From Apilactobacillus kunkeei (GTDB lineage Bacteria > Bacillota > Bacilli > Lactobacillales > Lactobacillaceae), in contig NZ_VBSE01000042.1 in NCBI RefSeq assembly GCF_005930975.1, positions 62,001 through 126,000 on the forward strand: a stretch of DNA of 64,000 nt. Direction: 5' to 3'. The position numbers and the translations under genes are program-made. The notes beneath the pieces were generated by a model. That model was not told where the DNA came from, did not search any database, and saw only the letters and a program-made list of their open reading frames with translations. Positions 29,204 to 37,826 of this stretch are shown one piece after another. Position 1 is the stretch's first letter. The number at the start of each line of letters is the position of its first letter.

Positions 29204-29932
29204 ATGTCAACATTTACTGCTAAAACAGTCAGTGAAGCGATCGAGGAAGGACTAAAGTCACTAAACGTTGATAAGAGCAATGCTGAAATCAACATTGTTC
29301 AAACAAACCGTAAAGGCTTTTTTGGAATCGGAAAACGTGATGCAATCGTCGAAATCGACGTTAAAAAACATCAAAATGCATCAAACACTCAAGAAATCGC
29401 AGAAACACCAACAAAAAACATTAAGATTAACAACCAATCAGAAGAAACAACAGAAACTAAGAAACGTCATCATTCAAACGAACAAGCCATGGAAGATTTA
29501 GTGGTTTATTTGAAGCCAATTGTTGAAGAATTGGGCGTTTCAGCCGAATTACAACCTAAGATTATTAACCGTAAGTTCGCTCGTATTAATTTCAAGACTG
29601 AACAAGAAGGTCTACTAATTGGTAAACATGGACTAACCATCAATGCTTTACAAAACTTGGCACAAATCTACTTGAACCACATTGGATATAGCCGTTTGTC
29701 AATTCAACTAGATACAGCTGATTATCGTCACCGTCGTACTGAAATTTTGAAGAAATTAGCTGAAAAAACAGCCAGAGAAGCAGTTGCAACAGGACAACCT
29801 GTATACCTAGATCCAATGCCTTCTTTCGAGAGAAAGGTTATTCATAACCAACTAGAAGATAATCTATACGTCAACACATTTTCATCGGGTCGCGAACCTT
29901 ACCGTGCTGTCGTTGTAGAACCGCAAGGATAG
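29204..29932 (+). CDS. khpB: RNA-binding protein KhpB (Jag/EloR)
   Basis: 242 aa. Jag_N domain at 1-55 (TVSEAIEEGLKSL ... GFFGIGKRDAIVEI), a variable linker, KH-type domain with LIGKHGLTINALQNLAQIY, and R3H domain with REPYRAVVV at the end. With KhpA it binds many RNAs and influences cell elongation and division. It is in its usual place behind yidC but has its own RBS (AAAAGGAG) after the yidC terminator. Confidence 0.93.
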   Translation: MSTFTAKTVSEAIEEGLKSLNVDKSNAEINIVQTNRKGFFGIGKRDAIVEIDVKKHQNASNTQEIAETPTKNIKINNQSEETTETKKRHHSNEQAMEDLVVYLKPIVEELGVSAELQPKIINRKFARINFKTEQEGLLIGKHGLTINALQNLAQIYLNHIGYSRLSIQLDTADYRHRRTEILKKLAEKTAREAVATGQPVYLDPMPSFERKVIHNQLEDNLYVNTFSSGREPYRAVVVEPQG

Positions 29933-29941
29933 TCATATAAA

Positions 29942-29970
29942 TTGACAAAAGCGGATAAAGTTTTTATTAT
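29942..29970 (+). promoter_or_regulatory. Strong promoter before mnmE
   Basis: TTGACA (29942-29947), 17-nt spacer, TATTAT (29965-29970). Transcription would start near 29977, about 130 nt before the mnmE start and ahead of a terminator-like hairpin. Confidence 0.7.
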
Positions 29971-29976
29971 ATAAAG

Positions 29977-30060
29977 TATCATTCTTATCAGAGATAGATG
30001 AAGTAGTCAAAGTGCTTTATCCATGCTGAGTTTTTTTGGCGTGGAGTGGGCACTTTTTTT
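29977..30060 (+). ncRNA. Candidate short RNA or attenuator leader upstream of mnmE
   Basis: Between a good promoter and a hairpin with outer arms AAGTGC / GCACTT (30010-30015, 30050-30055), inner CATGC / GCGTG pairs and a T7 tail (30054-30060) lies an RNA of about 84 nt. A second pairing GGATAAAG (29953-29960) with CTTTATCC (30015-30022) overlaps the hairpin's left arm, but most of its first arm is upstream of the start point. No open frame is present. It may be a small RNA or an attenuator of mnmE. Confidence 0.4.
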
Positions 30061-30110
30061 GTGCGCTAGACCACAATACGGATTTTGATAATTGAGAAAG
30101 GAAGAGGAAC

Positions 30111-31502
30111 ATGGCAACGACTACAGATTTTGATACAATTGCAGCGATTTCAACACCACCTGGTGAAGGGGGTATCTCCATCGTTCGAATTAGTGGGGAT
30201 GACGCTTTAAAGGTAATTAGTAAAATTTATCGAGGTAAGGACTTAAACAAAGTTGCCTCACACACCATTAATTACGGACATGTCTTTGATCCAGACACTA
30301 ACGAAGACGTTGACGAAGTAATGGTATCAGTAATGAGAGCTCCAAAGACTTACACATGTGAAGACGTGATTGAGGTTAACTGTCATGGTGGTATCTTAGC
30401 CACTAACACTATTCTTCAATTGATTTTAAGTTATGGTGCTCGTCTTGCTGAACCAGGTGAATTTACTAAACGTGCATTCTTAAATGGAAGAATTGACCTT
30501 TCACAATCAGAAGCAGTTATGGATGTCATTGATGCTAAAACTACTCGTTCTATGAAGGCTGCTGAAAGCCAACTTGAAGGAAACCTTTCAAGACTAATTA
30601 GAACGCTTAGACAACAAATTTTGGACGTTTTAGCAAATGTCGAAGTTAACATTGATTACCCTGAATATGACGATGCCGAAGTAATGACTTCTAAGTTGTT
30701 GAAGGAAAATGCGGTTGATTTAAAAGCTAAAGTTGAAAAACTGTTAGAAACTGCCAAGCAAGGACAAGTGCTAAGAGATGGACTTGCTACTTCTATCGTT
30801 GGTCGTCCAAATGTTGGTAAATCAAGTATCTTAAACCACTTGTTGCACCAAGATAAGGCCATCGTTACAGATGTTCCAGGAACCACCCGTGACGTGTTAG
30901 AAGAATACGTTAACGTTAAGGGTGTTCCTTTGAAGTTAGTGGATACAGCCGGAATCCGTGAAACCGAAGATAAGGTCGAAAAAATCGGTGTGGAACGTTC
31001 AAGAAAGGCCATCGCTAGTTCAGACCTAGTGCTATTGGTATTGAACTACTCAGAACAACTTTCTGACGAAGATCGTCAATTAATCGAACTAACTAATGAT
31101 TCCAAACGAATTGTCATTTTGAATAAGACCGACTTGCCTCAACAAATTGATGTTGATGAAGTTAAGAATCTAGTTGGCGCAGAAAACGTAATTACTACTT
31201 CTGCCATTCAAGACAATGGAACTGAACCACTTGAGGAAATGATTGCTAAGCTATTCTTTACCCAGGGAATTCAAAGTTCACAAAATGACGTTATGGTTAC
31301 AAATGCCAGACACGTTAGTTTGTTACACAATGCAAAAGAATCACTAAACAGCGTAATTAACGGATTGGATGAAGGTCTACCGGTTGATTTAGTTCAAATG
31401 GACATGCACGCATGTTGGGAATCACTTGGTGAAATTACCGGTGATAGCTACAATGGTGAGCTATTAGATCAACTATTCAGCCAATTCTGTCTAGGAAAAT
31501 AG
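30111..31502 (+). CDS. mnmE: tRNA uridine-5-carboxymethylaminomethyl(34) synthesis GTPase MnmE
   Basis: 463 aa. The N-terminal tetrahydrofolate-binding domain (about 1-120) begins [22 protein letters not shown]; the helical domain carries the inserted G domain with [17 protein letters not shown] and NKTD; the C-terminus is the invariant FCLGK. With MnmG it modifies U34 of several tRNAs. It is followed by mnmG after a gap that holds a parS-like site. Confidence 0.97.
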   Translation: MATTTDFDTIAAISTPPGEGGISIVRISGDDALKVISKIYRGKDLNKVASHTINYGHVFDPDTNEDVDEVMVSVMRAPKTYTCEDVIEVNCHGGILATNTILQLILSYGARLAEPGEFTKRAFLNGRIDLSQSEAVMDVIDAKTTRSMKAAESQLEGNLSRLIRTLRQQILDVLANVEVNIDYPEYDDAEVMTSKLLKENAVDLKAKVEKLLETAKQGQVLRDGLATSIVGRPNVGKSSILNHLLHQDKAIVTDVPGTTRDVLEEYVNVKGVPLKLVDTAGIRETEDKVEKIGVERSRKAIASSDLVLLVLNYSEQLSDEDRQLIELTNDSKRIVILNKTDLPQQIDVDEVKNLVGAENVITTSAIQDNGTEPLEEMIAKLFFTQGIQSSQNDVMVTNARHVSLLHNAKESLNSVINGLDEGLPVDLVQMDMHACWESLGEITGDSYNGELLDQLFSQFCLGK

Positions 31503-31507
31503 TCAAT

Positions 31508-31523
31508 TGTTTCATGTGAAACA
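31508..31523. other. parS: parS-like site 2 (mnmE-mnmG gap)
   Basis: TGTTTCATGTGAAACA, the reverse complement of the 16-mer found at 19808-19823 and 41331-41346. It lies between the mnmE stop and the mnmG ribosome-binding site. Confidence 0.75.
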
Positions 31524-31543
31524 TTTTTAATGGAGGAAAACAA

Positions 31544-33472
31544 ATGAGCCAAATCGTAAGTGAAGAAAATATCCAATACGATGCCGGTGAATACGACGTT
31601 ATCGTTGTTGGTGCCGGACATGCTGGTAGTGAAGCAGCGCTTGCTTCAGCCAGAATGGGAAACAAAACAATGTTAATAACAATTAATTTGGACATGGTTG
31701 CATTTATGCCATGTAATCCATCACTTGGTGGACCAGCCAAAGGAACCGTTGTTAGAGAAATCGATGCACTAGGTGGGGAAATGGGTAGAAATATCGATAA
31801 GACTTACGTGCAAATGAGAATGCTAAACACTGGTAAGGGTCCAGCCGTTCGTGCATTGCGTGCGCAAGCTGATAAACATGCTTACCACCGTGCAATGAAA
31901 GAAACTATCGAAAATCAACCTAATTTGGATTTAAAGCAAGGAATTGTTGATTCATTAATCGTTGAAGATGGTGTCTGCAAGGGTATCGTTACTTTCACAG
32001 GTGCTAAGTACTACTCCAAAACAACGGTTATTTGTGCCGGAACAGCAGCTCGTGGAAGAATTATCATCGGTGAATTAAGATATTCTTCTGGTCCAAACAA
32101 TTCTCAACCAGCATTAAAGCTATCAGAAAATCTAGAGGAATTAGGTTTTGAATTGAAACGTTTCAAGACCGGTACACCTCCACGTGTTAATGGTCGTACC
32201 ATTGACTTCTCTAAGACGGAAGAACAACCAGGGGATGAAGAAGTTAACCACTTCAGTTTTGAAACTCCTGATGACAAGTATATTCCGGTTAAAGATCAAC
32301 TATCATGTTGGTTAACTTATACCAACGAACATACCCACCAAATAATTCGTGACAATCTAGACCGTGCACCTATGTTTACCGGTGTGATTGAAGGGGTTGG
32401 TCCTCGTTACTGTCCATCAATTGAAGATAAGATTGTTCGTTTTGCTGACAAGAACAGACACCAAGTTTTCTTGGAACCTGAAGGTCGTGAAACCAATGAA
32501 TACTACTGTGATAGTCTTTCAACTTCTCTTCCAGAAGAAGTACAACAAAAGATGTTACACAGTGTTGCTGGACTAGAACACGCTGAAATGATGAGACCTG
32601 GTTACGCCATCGAATATGATGTTGTAGCACCATATCAATTAAAACCAACATTTGAAACTAAGATTGTTAAGAACCTATACACTGCCGGTCAAACTAACGG
32701 TACTTCAGGATACGAAGAAGCTGCTGGACAAGGTCTATATGCCGGAATCAATGCCGCACTACGCGCTCAAGGTAAGGAACCAATGGTTCTAAAACGTAAC
32801 GAAGCATACATTGGTGTGTTAGTTGATGACTTAGTAACTAAGGGAACTAACGAACCATACCGTTTGCTAACTAGTCGTGCTGAATATCGTTTACTTCTTA
32901 GAAACGACAATGCTGATTTCCGTCTAACTGAAAAAGGTCATGAATTAGGTCTAATTTCTGATGAAAGATATAATAAGTTCTTAGAAAAGAAAGAAGCCGT
33001 TATTAACGAATTAGACCGATTAGATCACACTCGTATCAAACCAAGTGATGAAGTAAACGAATTCGTTGAAGCTCATGGTGATAAGCCACTTAAGGATGGT
33101 ATCTTGGCATCTGTATTCTTACGTCGCCCATATGTAACTTACAACACATTGTTGAAGTTCATCGAACCTGCCGACAAACCATTGGGTCGTCGTGTAGTCG
33201 AACAAGTTGAAATCAGAACTAAGTATGCTGGATACATTAAGAAAGCTGAAGAAAACGTTGCTCGTATGAAGAAAATGGAAGCTAAGAAAATTCCAGATGA
33301 TATTGATTATGACGCAATTGATAGCTTAGCTACTGAAGCTCGTCAAAAACTAGAAAAGATTAGACCACGTACTGTGGCCCAAGCTTCTAGAATTTCAGGG
33401 GTTAACCCTTCAGATGTTGCTATTTTAGGTGTTTACATTCAACAAGGTAAAATTGCTAAAATCAAAAAATAG
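31544..33472 (+). CDS. mnmG: tRNA uridine-5-carboxymethylaminomethyl(34) synthesis enzyme MnmG
   Basis: 642 aa. The N-terminal FAD-binding motif is [21 protein letters not shown]; other signatures are [20 protein letters not shown]-like [17 protein letters not shown], and [18 protein letters not shown]. It works with MnmE on tRNA wobble uridine. A bidirectional terminator follows. Confidence 0.97.
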   Translation: MSQIVSEENIQYDAGEYDVIVVGAGHAGSEAALASARMGNKTMLITINLDMVAFMPCNPSLGGPAKGTVVREIDALGGEMGRNIDKTYVQMRMLNTGKGPAVRALRAQADKHAYHRAMKETIENQPNLDLKQGIVDSLIVEDGVCKGIVTFTGAKYYSKTTVICAGTAARGRIIIGELRYSSGPNNSQPALKLSENLEELGFELKRFKTGTPPRVNGRTIDFSKTEEQPGDEEVNHFSFETPDDKYIPVKDQLSCWLTYTNEHTHQIIRDNLDRAPMFTGVIEGVGPRYCPSIEDKIVRFADKNRHQVFLEPEGRETNEYYCDSLSTSLPEEVQQKMLHSVAGLEHAEMMRPGYAIEYDVVAPYQLKPTFETKIVKNLYTAGQTNGTSGYEEAAGQGLYAGINAALRAQGKEPMVLKRNEAYIGVLVDDLVTKGTNEPYRLLTSRAEYRLLLRNDNADFRLTEKGHELGLISDERYNKFLEKKEAVINELDRLDHTRIKPSDEVNEFVEAHGDKPLKDGILASVFLRRPYVTYNTLLKFIEPADKPLGRRVVEQVEIRTKYAGYIKKAEENVARMKKMEAKKIPDDIDYDAIDSLATEARQKLEKIRPRTVAQASRISGVNPSDVAILGVYIQQGKIAKIKK

Positions 33473-33480
33473 ATAAAATT

Positions 33481-33516
33481 AAAAGCCGTCTAAACATCGT
33501 TTAGACGGCTTTTTTA
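33481..33516. terminator. Bidirectional terminator
   Basis: Hairpin AAAGCCGTCTAAA / TTTAGACGGCTTT with T run, shared by mnmG (plus) and the convergent membrane-protein gene. Confidence 0.85.
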
Positions 33517-34050
33517 TTATCGAATACAACTATTTAAAATCGTGTATAAAAATGATGAAATGATTCCAGGAATCAAGACGTTTTTTAATAGTGTGAATTG
33601 ATATTTTAAGTATTCGGATTTATTTTGACGTTGAACTTTTACAGATCGATGCTTTAAAATCGAATGATTTGCTGCCACAGTAAAGCATACAATGGAAGTT
33701 GTTAGTAGTACCCACATAAACGCCCAAAAAGCGGCGTAGAAGTAGTTTCCATCAATTATGTATACAAACACTGCAGACAGATTTAAAGCGTCAATATAGA
33801 CGGTGTAAATAGATAGAAATGCTAAGAAAATTCTGGTACGTAGCATGGAAATGATTATGTATAGTATTGCAACTTCGATGAAAATTAGCATTTGTGGTAG
33901 CGCAGTCAGAAAATTTGCTTTTAAAATCACTTGTAGTGACATTGCTTCTTTGTCGATATTGAACATTCCCCAAAGTACGGACAATAGGAACCATACCAGA
34001 AATGCCGCGATGATGTTCTTATGTATATTTAATTTTCCGATTTTATTAAT
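33517..34050 (-). CDS. Membrane protein of unknown function with non-standard start
   Basis: Four to five hydrophobic segments. The frame is open from an ATT codon (34048-34050), which lies 10 nt after AAAGGA, to the stop at 33517 (177 aa). The first canonical start in frame is a TTG at 33984 with no Shine-Dalgarno and inside the first hydrophobic segment (IIAAFLVWFLLSVLWG), so a start farther up is likely. Overlapping the same RBS is ATG-ACC-AAG-CAT-TAA in another frame. Either ATT is used, or one base has been gained and the gene is frameshifted near its start. I do not recognise the family. Confidence 0.55.
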   Translation of the reverse strand: MNKIGKLNIHKNIIAAFLVWFLLSVLWGMFNIDKEAMSLQVILKANFLTALPQMLIFIEVAILYIIISMLRTRIFLAFLSIYTVYIDALNLSAVFVYIIDGNYFYAAFWAFMWVLLTTSIVCFTVAANHSILKHRSVKVQRQNKSEYLKYQFTLLKNVLIPGIISSFLYTILNSCIR

Positions 34051-34157
34051 GCTTGGTCATTCCTTTTTATCATTTAATTAAAATATTAACAATTAAATTA
34101 TACTTATAAGAGCGAATTATCACAAGGGATTATTTAAAACAATCTCTAAAATAATGA

Positions 34158-34163
34158 TACAAT
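34158..34163 (+). promoter_or_regulatory. Extended -10 promoter for the signal peptidase pair
   Basis: TGATACAAT, an extended -10 (TGn-TACAAT), about 30 nt before the first lepB start; no clear -35. Confidence 0.4.
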
Positions 34164-34194
34164 AAGGTTATAAAAATTAGGAGTAATGATAAAA

Positions 34195-34833
34195 ATGGAA
34201 AATTCTACCAAAAAGAAGAAAAATAGTTTTTTAAAAGAATGCCTTAGTTGGCTAATTTACTTAGTTGTATTAGGAGGTATTTACTTAACAATTGCCCACT
34301 TCTTTACGATGGCAACCGTTGATGGCCATTCGATGGATCCAAACCTATACAACGGAGAAAAGATGTTGGTATTAAAACAATCTGATATTAAACGTAATAG
34401 TGTCATCATTTTTGACGCTCATGGAGAAGATCCTAATGCCACTGCAAAGGACTATTATGTAAAACGTGTTATTGGTTTGCCAGGTGATACTGTTTCATAT
34501 AAAGATGGAAAATTATACGTTAATAATAAGGTCGCTGACCAAAGTTTTATTAGTAAAAAGGAACTAAATGTTGGTACTAGATACTTTGATACTAACAATC
34601 AAATTAAGAACTGGAGTATCTCAAGTTTATCCAGCACAAAATGGGTATACAACCAAAATTCAAAGGTAGTACCGAAGGGCGAATATTTCGTATTGGGAGA
34701 TAACCGTAGCATCTCAAACGACAGTCGTTACTGGGGATTTGTAAAGAAATCTAAGGTATTGGGAGTTGCTAAGCTATTCCCATGGTCTGGTACTGCTAAG
34801 CACCGTCATAATGTTAATGATTTAGCCAATTAG
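34195..34833 (+). CDS. lepB: Type I signal peptidase (copy 1)
   Basis: 212 aa from the ATG at 34195 (an earlier in-frame ATG at 34186 is only 2 nt from AGGAG). One N-terminal membrane anchor (about 18-38), then the S26 catalytic boxes: Ser46 in GHSMDP, Lys90 in YYVKRVIGLPGD, and the late LGDNRSISNDSRYWGFV. It removes signal peptides from secreted proteins outside the membrane. A second copy follows after 15 nt. Confidence 0.95.
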   Translation: MENSTKKKKNSFLKECLSWLIYLVVLGGIYLTIAHFFTMATVDGHSMDPNLYNGEKMLVLKQSDIKRNSVIIFDAHGEDPNATAKDYYVKRVIGLPGDTVSYKDGKLYVNNKVADQSFISKKELNVGTRYFDTNNQIKNWSISSLSSTKWVYNQNSKVVPKGEYFVLGDNRSISNDSRYWGFVKKSKVLGVAKLFPWSGTAKHRHNVNDLAN

Positions 34834-34848
34834 AGGGGAATTTAATCC

Positions 34849-35484
34849 ATGAAATTTACTGCTAAACAAAAAAGTTTGTTATCATGGGTTATCTACCTAT
34901 TATTTTTAGTACTGGCCTGGTTTGCAATTAAGAGTTTTGCGACTGTAGTTAAAGTTGATGGTCATTCAATGGACCCCAACTTACATACGGGTCAACGAGT
35001 TTTGGTGATGAAAAAATCTTATATTAAACGCAATAGTGTAATTGTGTTTGATGCATTTGGCGAAGATCCTACCAAGCTTGCCACTACGTACTATGTTAAG
35101 CGTGTAGTTGGGATTCCGGGTGATAAAATCGTTTATAAAGACGGGAAATTATATATTAATAATAAGCTATACAAGCAAAACTATATTAGTAAGAAACAAG
35201 TGAGTGTGGGAACTCGATATAAATTTCAGAATGATGTCATTAAGAACTGGGATATTGCCAAGTTATCTAGAGAAAAATGGGTAGATGACCAAGATGAAAA
35301 AGTTGTCCCTAAAGGAATGTACTTCGTCTTAGGTGATAATCGATCAATCTCAAATGACAGCCGTTATTGGGGATTTGTTGAACAACGAAAGGTCCTAGGC
35401 GTTGTGTATGCATTCCCATGGTCTGGAAACGCAACACAGCGTTACAATATTAATAATTTAAAAAATAAAAAAGCGTTGAATTAA
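34849..35484 (+). CDS. lepB: Type I signal peptidase (copy 2)
   Basis: 211 aa, a clear tandem duplicate of the preceding gene: Ser40 in GHSMDP, Lys84 in YYVKRVVGIPGD, and GDNRSISNDSRYWGF. The two differ mainly in the region between the Lys and the final box and in the anchor. Two copies side by side suggest different preproteins. The terminator hairpin begins inside the last codons of the gene. Confidence 0.95.
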   Translation: MKFTAKQKSLLSWVIYLLFLVLAWFAIKSFATVVKVDGHSMDPNLHTGQRVLVMKKSYIKRNSVIVFDAFGEDPTKLATTYYVKRVVGIPGDKIVYKDGKLYINNKLYKQNYISKKQVSVGTRYKFQNDVIKNWDIAKLSREKWVDDQDEKVVPKGMYFVLGDNRSISNDSRYWGFVEQRKVLGVVYAFPWSGNATQRYNINNLKNKKALN

Positions 35485-35500
35485 ATTCAACGCTTTTTTG
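35467..35500. terminator. Bidirectional terminator
   Basis: Perfect hairpin AAGCGTTGAATT / AATTCAACGCTT with flanking A and T runs; overlaps the lepB copy 2 stop codon and serves the convergent gene as well. Confidence 0.85.
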
Positions 35501-35508
35501 TTGGTTAT

Positions 35509-36237
35509 TTATTTGTTTGTTGATGTTGTGCTTGCTGTAGAAAATGTGGTAGTTGCAACATCACTTACAGATGAATTGATATCTGAGGCTGGTTTACTAT
35601 TGCTTAAAGCAGCTCCTGAGCCATCTGTGTTTACGATTTTTGTTACCATAGAATTGTTATCACTTGGTTGATTGAAAGCCTTTTTATCATCAATGATTGG
35701 ATGTTTTGAATCTGTATGGTTAACCATATCTTTGATAGGTTTTACAGCAATTTTAGTTAATTTCTGTTCACCTGTAGAAACGTTTGGTTTAGGTTGAGTA
35801 TTAAACATACGGTTGCTTAAGCTCATGCCAGAAGCGCTTGTATTTGTGATGACTGTTTTCTTAACTTCTTTGGTATCTTTTTTCTTTTTTATAGTAGTCT
35901 TTTTAGGTTTTACAACCACTCTTTTAGCTTTTTTAAACTTTTTAACGGGTTTTACAAGCTTCAATTGGTATTCGGGAACGTAACCACCTAATTTGGGTAA
36001 GAATAGGAAATTTGATCCCTTGAAACGTACACGGTTACCCACGTGCATGTGGCCGATTCTTTTAAAGTAACGGTATCTCATCATGGTGTGACGACCGTGA
36101 CGTAACTTCCCATATTTGTATACGTTAACGAATTCACTTCGGTTAGTGTATGTTTGTTTAGCGGATGCATGGACGGTAGTACCGATTAAAAATACGGCAC
36201 CAACAGCTGCAAATGCAGCAGCGCATTTCTTTTTCAT
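35509..36237 (-). CDS. Secreted basic protein with SLAP-like N-terminal region
   Basis: 242 aa. Signal peptide at about 1-27 (cleavage near VHASA). Residues 30-100 contain a short motif set VYKYGKLRHGRHTMMRYRYF ... FLFLPKLGGYVPEYQLKLV, similar in style to the SLAP/S-layer-associated modules that lactobacilli use to bind the wall non-covalently. It is followed by a Lys-rich stretch (KPKKTTIKKKKD) and a Ser/Thr/Asn tail without an anchor motif. It is next to the two signal peptidase genes. The role is unknown; electrostatic surface attachment is plausible. Confidence 0.65.
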   Translation of the reverse strand: MKKKCAAAFAAVGAVFLIGTTVHASAKQTYTNRSEFVNVYKYGKLRHGRHTMMRYRYFKRIGHMHVGNRVRFKGSNFLFLPKLGGYVPEYQLKLVKPVKKFKKAKRVVVKPKKTTIKKKKDTKEVKKTVITNTSASGMSLSNRMFNTQPKPNVSTGEQKLTKIAVKPIKDMVNHTDSKHPIIDDKKAFNQPSDNNSMVTKIVNTDGSGAALSNSKPASDINSSVSDVATTTFSTASTTSTNK

Positions 36238-36364
36238 ATTGTTTCCTCCTGGGAATGTAAAAATATTCTCATATACATATAATAATTTACCAGTAAATAC
36301 AGAAATATCAAGCTAAATCAACGTATTTAATTTAAATGTAACCATAGGTTTACTTATCCACATG

Positions 36365-36392
36365 TTGACAACTTTAATCAATCAGATATAAT
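36365..36392 (+). promoter_or_regulatory. Promoter of the epimerase-peptidase operon
   Basis: TTGACA (36365-36370), 16-nt spacer, TATAAT (36387-36392). Start of transcription near 36399. Confidence 0.75.
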
Positions 36393-36405
36393 TAATGACA
36401 ATTAA

Positions 36406-36440
36406 ATTAGAAAATGATTAGAAGTTAATCATTTTCTAAT
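36406..36440 (+). promoter_or_regulatory. 15-bp perfect inverted repeat in the 5' leader
   Basis: ATTAGAAAATGATTA (36406-36420) is exactly repeated in inverse at 36426-36440 with a 5-nt spacer. It begins about +7 from the predicted start. It contains the ATTAG-N6-ATTAG motif also seen upstream of other amino-acid genes in this window. It could be a repressor operator or a 5' stem that stabilises the mRNA; no T run follows, so it is not a terminator. Confidence 0.6.
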
Positions 36441-36465
36441 GAATATAAGAGATGAGGTGTTCAAT

Positions 36466-37803
36466 ATGAAAAATCAAGAAATTTTGCATGACGAAGACGA
36501 ATGTTTCGCATCAGCTTCACGTATCAAGTATTTTGATATGGTAATTGAATCGGGTGAAGGTGCGATTTTAAAAGACGTCGAAGGAAATGAATACATTGAT
36601 TTATTAGCGAGCGCATCATCTACTAATACTGGTCATAGCCATCCACATGTTGTTGAAGCTATCACGAAGCAGGCTCAGAAATTAATCCAATATACTCCGG
36701 CATATTTTGCTAACTTACCGGCATCTCAACTGGCTCAACGATTGACTGACTTGGCACCAATTGATGGCCCGGCTGAACTATCATGGGGTAACTCTGGATC
36801 AGACGCCAATGACGCGTTAATTAAGTTTGCCCGTGGATACACTGGTCGGCAAGACGTTGTTAGTTTTACCGGAGCATATCATGGTTCTACATATGGTTCA
36901 ATGAGTGCTTCTGGAGTTAGTTTAAACATGAATCGTAAGATGGGACCATTAATGAGTGGATTCTACAAAGTTCCATTCCCAAGTCCATGGTACCGACAAC
37001 AATATGAAACAGAGGATGAGTTTGTAGATCGTATGTTTGAAGAATTTAAGCTACCGTTTGATACATATTTACCTGCTGACGAGGTTGCGGTCATATTGAT
37101 TGAACCAATTCAAGGTGATGGCGGAATCGTTAAAGCACCAGAAAAGTACCTAAAGAAAGTATACGAATTTGCCCACGAACATGGCATCCTATTTGCAATT
37201 GATGAGGTCAATCAAGGGATGGGCCGTACCGGTAAATGGTGGTCAATTCAACAATTTGACGGCATTTATCCTGACCTTATGACCGTTGGAAAGTCACTAT
37301 CTTCTGGTTTACCACTTAGTGCGGTAATCGGTAAAAAAGAAATTATCGAATCTCTAGATGCACCCGCAAACGTGTACACCACCGCCGGAAACCCTGTTAC
37401 CACAGCGGCTGCAATGGCTACTATTGATGTCATTGAAGATGAACATTTACTAGAACGAAGTAATCGTTTAGGAGTTAAATCTAAGGTTTTTTTTGATAGA
37501 ATGAAAGAGAAGTACAATTTTGTTGGTGACGTTAGAATGTACGGATTGGATGGTGGCATTGATATCATTGATCCTAAGACCGGAAAAGCTGACGTCAAAG
37601 TAGCTACAAAACTAATCTATCGAATGTTTGAACTAGGGGTAATCATGATTACCGTTAGGGGAAATGTGCTTAGATTCCAACCACCCTTGGTAATTACTGA
37701 AGAACAACTAGAAAAGGCCTTTGATGTTATCGATCAAGCGATGGATGATGAAGCAAACGGTCGTATTCAATTCGACAAGGCTATTGGTTGGAGTACTGAT
37801 TAA
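36466..37803 (+). CDS. Class III aminotransferase, isoleucine 2-epimerase-like
   Basis: 445 aa from the ATG at 36466 behind GAGGTG; an upstream in-frame ATG lacks a site. Features of fold-type I class III enzymes: GNSGSDANDALIKFAR, FTGAYHGSTYGS, AIDEVNQGMGRTGKWW, and the PLP lysine in VGKSLSSGLPLSAVIG. The run of motifs closely matches what I recall of the isoleucine 2-epimerase (branched-chain amino acid racemase) of Lactobacillus buchneri, rather than GABA or ornithine transaminases. It would interconvert L-Ile and D-allo-Ile or racemise other hydrophobic amino acids. It is first in an operon with two C1B peptidases. Annotation pipelines would also accept aspartate aminotransferase family protein. 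Confidence 0.78.
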   Translation: MKNQEILHDEDECFASASRIKYFDMVIESGEGAILKDVEGNEYIDLLASASSTNTGHSHPHVVEAITKQAQKLIQYTPAYFANLPASQLAQRLTDLAPIDGPAELSWGNSGSDANDALIKFARGYTGRQDVVSFTGAYHGSTYGSMSASGVSLNMNRKMGPLMSGFYKVPFPSPWYRQQYETEDEFVDRMFEEFKLPFDTYLPADEVAVILIEPIQGDGGIVKAPEKYLKKVYEFAHEHGILFAIDEVNQGMGRTGKWWSIQQFDGIYPDLMTVGKSLSSGLPLSAVIGKKEIIESLDAPANVYTTAGNPVTTAAAMATIDVIEDEHLLERSNRLGVKSKVFFDRMKEKYNFVGDVRMYGLDGGIDIIDPKTGKADVKVATKLIYRMFELGVIMITVRGNVLRFQPPLVITEEQLEKAFDVIDQAMDDEANGRIQFDKAIGWSTD

Positions 37804-37826
37804 TAAGTTAATTAGGGGTGTAATTA

